This document shows positions 59,288 through 64,000 of a DNA stretch of 64,000 bases, piece by piece. Each line of letters starts with the position of its first letter. The first letter of the stretch is position 1. The DNA lies in NCBI GenBank assembly GCA_030770535.1, contig JASVEC010000087.1, positions 1 to 64,000 of the forward strand. The letters run 5' to 3'. The notes beneath the pieces were generated by a model. The model made no database searches, was not told the DNA's origin, and saw only the letters and a list, made by a program, of their open reading frames with translations. The position numbers were made by a program, and so were the translations under genes. This stretch comes from Batkoa obscura. Lineage: Eukaryota; Entomophthoromycota; Entomophthoromycetes; Entomophthorales; Batkoaceae.

Positions 59288-61033
59288 ATGTCAATCACTA
59301 TTGTTAAACAAACTCAAATGAAAATTAAAGTAACTAAACCTTACCCCAAACCCAATACCAAAGATTCTACCACCAATACTAATACTTCTACAAAACAATC
59401 AGAGTCGATCCCTAATGATTTTAATGTAGAATCAAATACCGATAACGTACCCACTACTAGCATTAGTGATGAGGATGATCGAAAGCTTCGAGATATCGAG
59501 ATTGTGAAGTTAATCGCTGTTGCCACAGATATAAATTCTACTCCAATACAATATATGAACACAGAGCACAAACTCATTAAATATTACCTTGAAGATAACT
59601 TTCCAATCAATGGTGATACTGTTTCAGCTACAAAGAACCTTGATAAATATATTGAATGGGCTATCAATCCTAGTAAAAGTTCAAGCTCAATTTATTCATT
59701 AGTTGACAAAGTTTACAATAAAAGTTTGGGATCTATTAAAAAAGAAAATGCATTTGTTATTCCAAAGAAACTTGATTCAATTGAAGTTATAGAAGGCTTA
59801 CCAGCCAAATATCATACTATGTTTCCATTTAATATAACGGAGGATGATTTAAAAGATAATACTAAAGATATAGAGACTGTTGGAGATCAAGATGATGACG
59901 ATCTAAACATTAAAACTCAATATGAGATTCCTTCAACTGGTATATCGTTTATAAATAAATCGCTTGCCCATAATTATGATATTGAAAAAGACGAATTTAC
60001 AGCAGACGAAAGTGAGTTGATGGAAGATAGCGAATTTGAGCTTGAAAACAATGATGTTTCTGCTCATTTTGAAAATGTCCAAGAAGAAACTCCACAGGAG
60101 CTAACTGAAATAGTTATTAGTGAAACAGTGCCGCCTACTCAAGTTCAAGCTGGCGATGTTAATGGATTGTCAGGAGACAAAGTAAATGAAAAAGAAAATC
60201 AACCTACCGATCAAACCAATGATGAAGTAAATGATGCACAAGCACCGTCATATGGTTATGATTATACTGGTCCATATCCTCCTCCTTCCAATAACTACGG
60301 ATATACTGGTCCATATCCTCCTCCTCCAACTAACTATGGCTATAGTGGCCCATATCCTCCCCCTTCTCCACATACCTATGGATATAGTGTGCCTCCACCT
60401 CCACAACAATTTGGATATAATGCTCCATTACCCCCTTATACTTATCCATATTATGCTCCTCCACCAAGCGAGTATAATAATTATCCCCATCCTGGGTATG
60501 CAGCAGATCCAAATAGTTATCAACCAGTTTATTATAATGGTTACCCTTCCCACCATGGCCATGGTTATACCATCCCACAGCCAACATCTGCTAAAATAGA
60601 GATTAGACATCCATCTACAAGAAACAAAAAATCAACTTCACCTAAAGATGATAGTAGCTCTAACGATAAGGAAGTTAAAGAGACCAAAGGTTCAGAATGG
60701 ACAAATTCAGAATGTGAGACTAATAAAGCAAACTCAAAGGTCAATGAGAGTAATGGTACTGGTACTAATAATGAGATACCACAAACAACCAATAAGAGAA
60801 GTCAATCTAATAATAATTATAAGCCTAAAGTGGAAGCTTATGATCCCAATGTAGAGCGTGGATACCCCCAATCTTATTCTAATAGCCCTAATGGACAAAC
60901 TTGGAACGGAGGGCAAAACAATGGGTATAGTAACTATAATGGGAATAATTATCGAAATAATTATAAAGGTGGCTACAAAAAAAATTATAGGAAAAATCCA
61001 AATACGCCTAATGGAATAGAAGATGGTAATTAA
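59288..61033 (+). CDS. Low-complexity Tyr/Pro/Asn-rich protein, 581 aa
   Basis: Single exon. Residues 1-300 are acidic and partly ordered, with a possible helical domain around 70-180 (DRKLRDIEIVKLIAVATDI, YYLEDNFPINGD, LPAKYHTMFPFNITEDDL). Residues about 315-430 carry tandem YGYTGPYPPPP-type repeats that grade into YGY and PPPP motifs. The C-terminus is Asn/Gly/Tyr-rich (NNGYSNYNGNNYRNNYKGGY) with scattered Arg and Lys, as in RNA-binding, phase-separating or prion-like proteins. The N-terminal block may relate to a domain seen in some fungal RNA-associated factors, but I cannot name it. No signal peptide or transmembrane segment. Function unknown. Confidence 0.75.
   Translation: MSITIVKQTQMKIKVTKPYPKPNTKDSTTNTNTSTKQSESIPNDFNVESNTDNVPTTSISDEDDRKLRDIEIVKLIAVATDINSTPIQYMNTEHKLIKYYLEDNFPINGDTVSATKNLDKYIEWAINPSKSSSSIYSLVDKVYNKSLGSIKKENAFVIPKKLDSIEVIEGLPAKYHTMFPFNITEDDLKDNTKDIETVGDQDDDDLNIKTQYEIPSTGISFINKSLAHNYDIEKDEFTADESELMEDSEFELENNDVSAHFENVQEETPQELTEIVISETVPPTQVQAGDVNGLSGDKVNEKENQPTDQTNDEVNDAQAPSYGYDYTGPYPPPSNNYGYTGPYPPPPTNYGYSGPYPPPSPHTYGYSVPPPPQQFGYNAPLPPYTYPYYAPPPSEYNNYPHPGYAADPNSYQPVYYNGYPSHHGHGYTIPQPTSAKIEIRHPSTRNKKSTSPKDDSSSNDKEVKETKGSEWTNSECETNKANSKVNESNGTGTNNEIPQTTNKRSQSNNNYKPKVEAYDPNVERGYPQSYSNSPNGQTWNGGQNNGYSNYNGNNYRNNYKGGYKKNYRKNPNTPNGIEDGN
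60243..60370 (+). repeat. YGYTGPYPPPP coding tandem repeats
   Basis: Three clear units of about 48 bp encode YGY(D/T/S)...GPYPPP with few changes, followed by decayed units up to about 60480. Confidence 0.8.
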
Positions 61034-61238
61034 TAGCTTATAGATATGTTTGCTGGATTGTATTATTATTTTCATTGCTAATGTTAATAAAGTTAATTTA
61101 TTTTTTTTATTTTTAGTTGAAATTTTGATTGATTTTAAAAATATTAAAGCACTACTGTTTTAATATATTTTGAGTGATATAATCAATTACAGAAAAATAG
61201 GAGGTATTTGATCTTTCCTCAATCGAAAGAATTTGAAA

Positions 61239-61345
61239 TATGGGGGATGTATTTTCGTGTTTAAGAATTTTACTAATAATTTTTCCACTCAAATAGTGCT
61301 TATAAGATAGAAAAAATAATGAAGCCAAAAAAAAACATCCCCATA
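61239..61345 (-). mobile_element. Miniature element, copy 24 (reverse)
   Basis: Near-consensus: TATGGGGGATGTATTTTCG to AAAAACATCCCCATA. Confidence 0.88.
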
Positions 61346-62528
61346 TGTAAAAATAGCAATGATAAATTAAAAGTTTCAAATTTCCCTTAATTTTAAATTC
61401 TACTTAAGATGTAAATTAAGAAAAAAAGTATCTGTCTCAATTCAGAGGTCAAATATCTCTACTTTTCCATAGTTAATTGTAGTATATTTTCATATTATTT
61501 AATTAAATGAAAGAAGTCAAAGAAAGCATAGACAATGTAAGTATAAGAAGGGGTGAAATTAAAGGAAGCCAAGTAAACACTGGAATCTTATGTTTGAAAC
61601 GATAGCCTTCAAAACTCAAAGTTGTTCTGGTTTATTGTAACTCACCTAAGTAATAAAGGATATCACCAGAGTCTGAGTTAAAGAGATAAGTTATAGTAAA
61701 TTAAATAGCTAAATCTATAATCAACTAGATATGAAATTAAAAATAACATCTTTGCATTTTAAAAGCGTTTCTACTAAACTAATAATAATTCATGAGTTTC
61801 ACTTATATTCTAAAAAGATCAATTAAACTTGGGCATTAATTTGCTTTATTTGATTAGCTATATTAAAACCTATCTATTAAGTATAAATTGTTTGAAAGGC
61901 TTAATATATAAATTATTTTTATAATAATCATTTTATCCAATATTAGTCATTATTTTTCAAAATAATTTCTGATTTTAAAAATTACATAAACGATTTATAT
62001 GCTATTATTATTTAATCCTTTATTACTTTTTAATTGTTCTTTTGAGTCTATTATTTGATCAAAAATATTTCACTTTTGGTTTGGCATTGTCATCTTTATC
62101 TTTTATCTAAACCTGACAAAATGTATCCTTAGACTCCTTTCCTACCCTTTTCTGTAAGACCCTTAACTTTAATAGCGTCCTTCAGACTATGAATCAAACA
62201 TGGAGTTTTCATATTTTAGATTATAAACGGTATTCTATGTTTTTTAAATATTTTATTAAACAGCCCTTTCTAATAAAAGGCAATTCTAAAACCTTTGTGC
62301 TACTAATGACAATGATTAAGTAGATCTAAAGTTACTGTCAAATCCCTATTTCAGCTCTAGCTCATATCTATAAAGACTCATTAGATCCTGTGTAATGAAT
62401 TTTAGTTTCTATGGTCTGTTCACTATTTTTTATCACCTTTATCACTAAACTCATCGCTAACCTTTTGTTCTGATGTGTTCGTAAAAAACCAAAGTGTAAT
62501 AGAACTGGAATTATAATTATTATAAGCA

Positions 62529-62632
62529 TTTGGGGATTTTTTTTTGGCTTCATTACTTTTTCTACCTTTTAAGCACTATTTGAGCGGAAAAATTGTTAGT
62601 AAAGTTCTTAAATACAAAAATACAGCCCCATT
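62529..62632 (+). mobile_element. Miniature element, copy 25 (forward)
   Basis: TTTGGGGATTTTTTTTTGG to ATACAGCCCCATTT; about 100 bp past the stop of the next gene. Confidence 0.85.
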
Positions 62633-62734
62633 TGTTATTTTTTTGGACTGTTTCCAATAATTACAAATTTAATCAAGGTAAATTTGAAATTCAAAAACAT
62701 AAATAATTTATTTATAAAACTAAAACGAACAGAC

Positions 62735-64000
62735 TTAATAACCATCGTGACTGCCATATCCTTTGCTCTGTCCTTTACTGTAGCCATAACTTCCATAATT
62801 AGACCCATAACCATACCCTTTGTTTCTTGAGCCATAATCATAGTCTCTATTTCTTGAACCATAGCCATAGCCTCTGTTTCTTGAGCCGTAACCATAACCT
62901 CTGTTTCTTGAGCCGTAACCATAACCTCTATTTCTTGAGCCATAGCCATAACCTCTATTCCTTGAGCCATAGCCATAACCTCTGTTTCTTGAGCCATAGC
63001 CATAGCTTCCGTAACCATCGTTACCATATCCGTAACCATAGCCGCTATAGCCCCTGTTACCATAACCATAACCGTAGTAATTAAAGCCATTAGTACTACT
63101 ATCTGATCCTGAAGAACCAGATTCATCAGGGCTTCCATTAGAACTTGGAGAACCTAAAATAGCATCGCTTCCTAAGTTACCAGGCATTTGATTTGGATTT
63201 GGACTATCAGAAGCACTTGAAGCGTCAGTATCTCCTAAATTGTTTGGAATTTGATTTGAGTCTGAACTACCAGATACGCCTGAAGCTCCAGTGTCTGATA
63301 AGTTGCCAGACATTTGACTTGAATCTGGATTTCCAGAAGCCCCTGAAGCATCAGTACCTCCTAAATTGCTTGGGATTTGGTTTGAGTCTGGATTACTAGA
63401 TACACCTATGTTTCCTAAGTTGCCAGGCATTTGGTTCAGATCTGGGTTATTAGAGGCTCCTGAAGCACCAATGCCTCCTAAATTGCTTGGGATTTGATTT
63501 GGGTCTGGGTTCCCTGAAGTCCCTGAAGTATCAGTGCTTCCTAAGTTGCTTGGATTTGATTTGAGTCTGAACTACCAGATACGCCTGAAGCTCCAGTGTC
63601 TGATAAGTTGCCAGACGTTTGATTTGAATCTGGATTTCCAGAAGCCTCTGAAGCATTAGTACCTCCTAAATTGCTTGGGATTTGATTTAGATCTGGGCTA
63701 CCAGATACACTTGCACCTCCTAAGTTACCAGGTATTTGGTTTGGGTCTGGAATGCTAGATGCTCCGGCGTCTCCTAAATTATTTGGAATTTGACTTGAGC
63801 CTGAGACACTTGATTGTCCAGCACCTTCAGAGTTGCTCGGAACTTGATTGGGATCTGGGACTCCAAGAGACCCGTCGCCCTGAAAGCTAGTAGAGTTAAC
63901 AGTTGGATAATTGTAACCGTTTCCGTAGCTACTTTGATATGTGGCTTGACTTCCAGTAGGTTGAGGATTTGAAATCGTTCCTTGATTAGAATTGCCTTCT
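62735..64000 (-). CDS. Gly/Tyr/Asn repeat protein, N-terminus outside window
   Basis: Runs off the right edge, so the start and any signal peptide are not visible. The N-terminal visible part (63130-64000) consists of degenerate units of about 22 residues of the type NPDSNQIPSNLGGTDASGAS. The C-terminus has eight nonapeptide units SRNRGYGYG (some DYDYG or NKGYG) and ends KGQSKGYGSHDGY. Around 63553 the frame changes by one base inside a repeat (CCAAGC where sister units have CCCAAGC), so an error or a disabling change is possible. Composition is like structural cell-wall, adhesive or prion-like proteins. No family assigned. Confidence 0.7.
62800..63010 (-). repeat. 27-bp tandem repeat coding SRNRGYGYG
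   Basis: Eight units of 27 bp with synonymous and a few replacing changes (Gly to Asp in one unit). Confidence 0.9.
63130..63860 (-). repeat. About 66-bp tandem repeats coding PDxNQxPxNLG units
   Basis: About ten units, each with NPDxNQIPxNLG followed by a short Ser/Ala/Gly spacer of varying length. Confidence 0.85.

Larger units (their letters stand above)
61034..62734. other. Spacer with two miniature elements
   Basis: Convergent 3' flanks. Copies lie at 61239-61345 and 62529-62632. A possible tiny exon (ATG at 61507 followed by GTAAGT at about 61540) has no partner and is not called. Confidence 0.6.

Noticed and set aside
60231-60599. 122-codon His/Ile-rich frame overlapping the Tyr/Pro-rich protein
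   Set aside because: Another frame of the same repeats; the 581-residue frame is longer and has sensible composition.
61507-61545. Possible tiny first exon followed by GTAAGT
   Set aside because: No downstream exon in phase could be found.
2051-62632. Regularly recurring short repeats considered as CRISPR
   Set aside because: Copies are dispersed over 60 kb in both orientations with terminal inverted repeats, in a eukaryotic genome.
62635-63138. 167-codon Met/Thr-rich minus frame and 85-codon plus frame
   Set aside because: Shadows of the GYGYGSRNR repeat array.

Overview
The window is nuclear DNA from an AT-rich, intron-bearing fungus, most likely an early-diverging lineage. The evidence is fungal-type eIF4G, Sgd1/NOM1, Atg17, the p67phox-like NADPH oxidase regulator NoxR, a biotin BioD-BioA fusion, a peroxisomal acyl-CoA oxidase ending in SKL, and a rhodopsin-like 7TM receptor. 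Entomophthoralean fungi such as Conidiobolus would fit, but that is inference. Introns follow GTAAGT...(T)TTAG, are mostly 41-76 nt (one 35-nt and one 145-nt case), and allowed most genes to be joined by hand with the reading frame kept across every junction.

Layout. 0.6-7.5 kb (minus): two small unknown proteins, then a 1551-aa eIF4G. 9.9-10.9 kb (plus): an intronless protein tyrosine phosphatase. 11.2-15.6 kb (minus): 12-exon SGD1/NOM1 and the mitoribosomal protein mS35/Rsm24. 16.4-17.1 kb (plus): a UBTD1/2-like ubiquitin-domain protein. 18.1-20.1 kb (minus): a 12-exon cytochrome P450. 20.1-25.3 kb: gene-poor, with miniature transposons and a decayed coding relic. 25.3-29.6 kb (plus): NoxR and Atg17. 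29.9-31.0 kb (minus): a nucleoside phosphorylase. 33.3-34.1 kb (minus): a multi-pass membrane protein. 34.65 kb: initiator tRNA-Met. 35.6-37.6 kb (plus): a RhoGAP. 38.8-39.8 kb (minus): a 7TM receptor. 39.8-44.6 kb: gene-poor with diverged duplications. 44.6-50.5 kb: BioDA and acyl-CoA oxidase, divergent from one 880-bp spacer. 50.5-59.3 kb: transposon-rich, with an orphan membrane-anchored protein and fragments of a Cys-rich exon family. 59.3-64 kb: two Tyr/Gly-rich low-complexity proteins, the second running off the window.

The most striking unexplained element is a family of about 25 roughly 103-bp miniature inverted-repeat elements (TATGGGGATGT...ACATCCCCATA, flanked by TA) in both orientations, all between genes. 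A longer foldback relative has similar ends. The best functional hypothesis is the divergent BioDA/acyl-CoA oxidase pair, because fungal biotin synthesis draws its pimeloyl precursor from peroxisomal beta-oxidation. Three genes need a one-base frame change that no good intron explains, which may point to consensus errors in the sequence.
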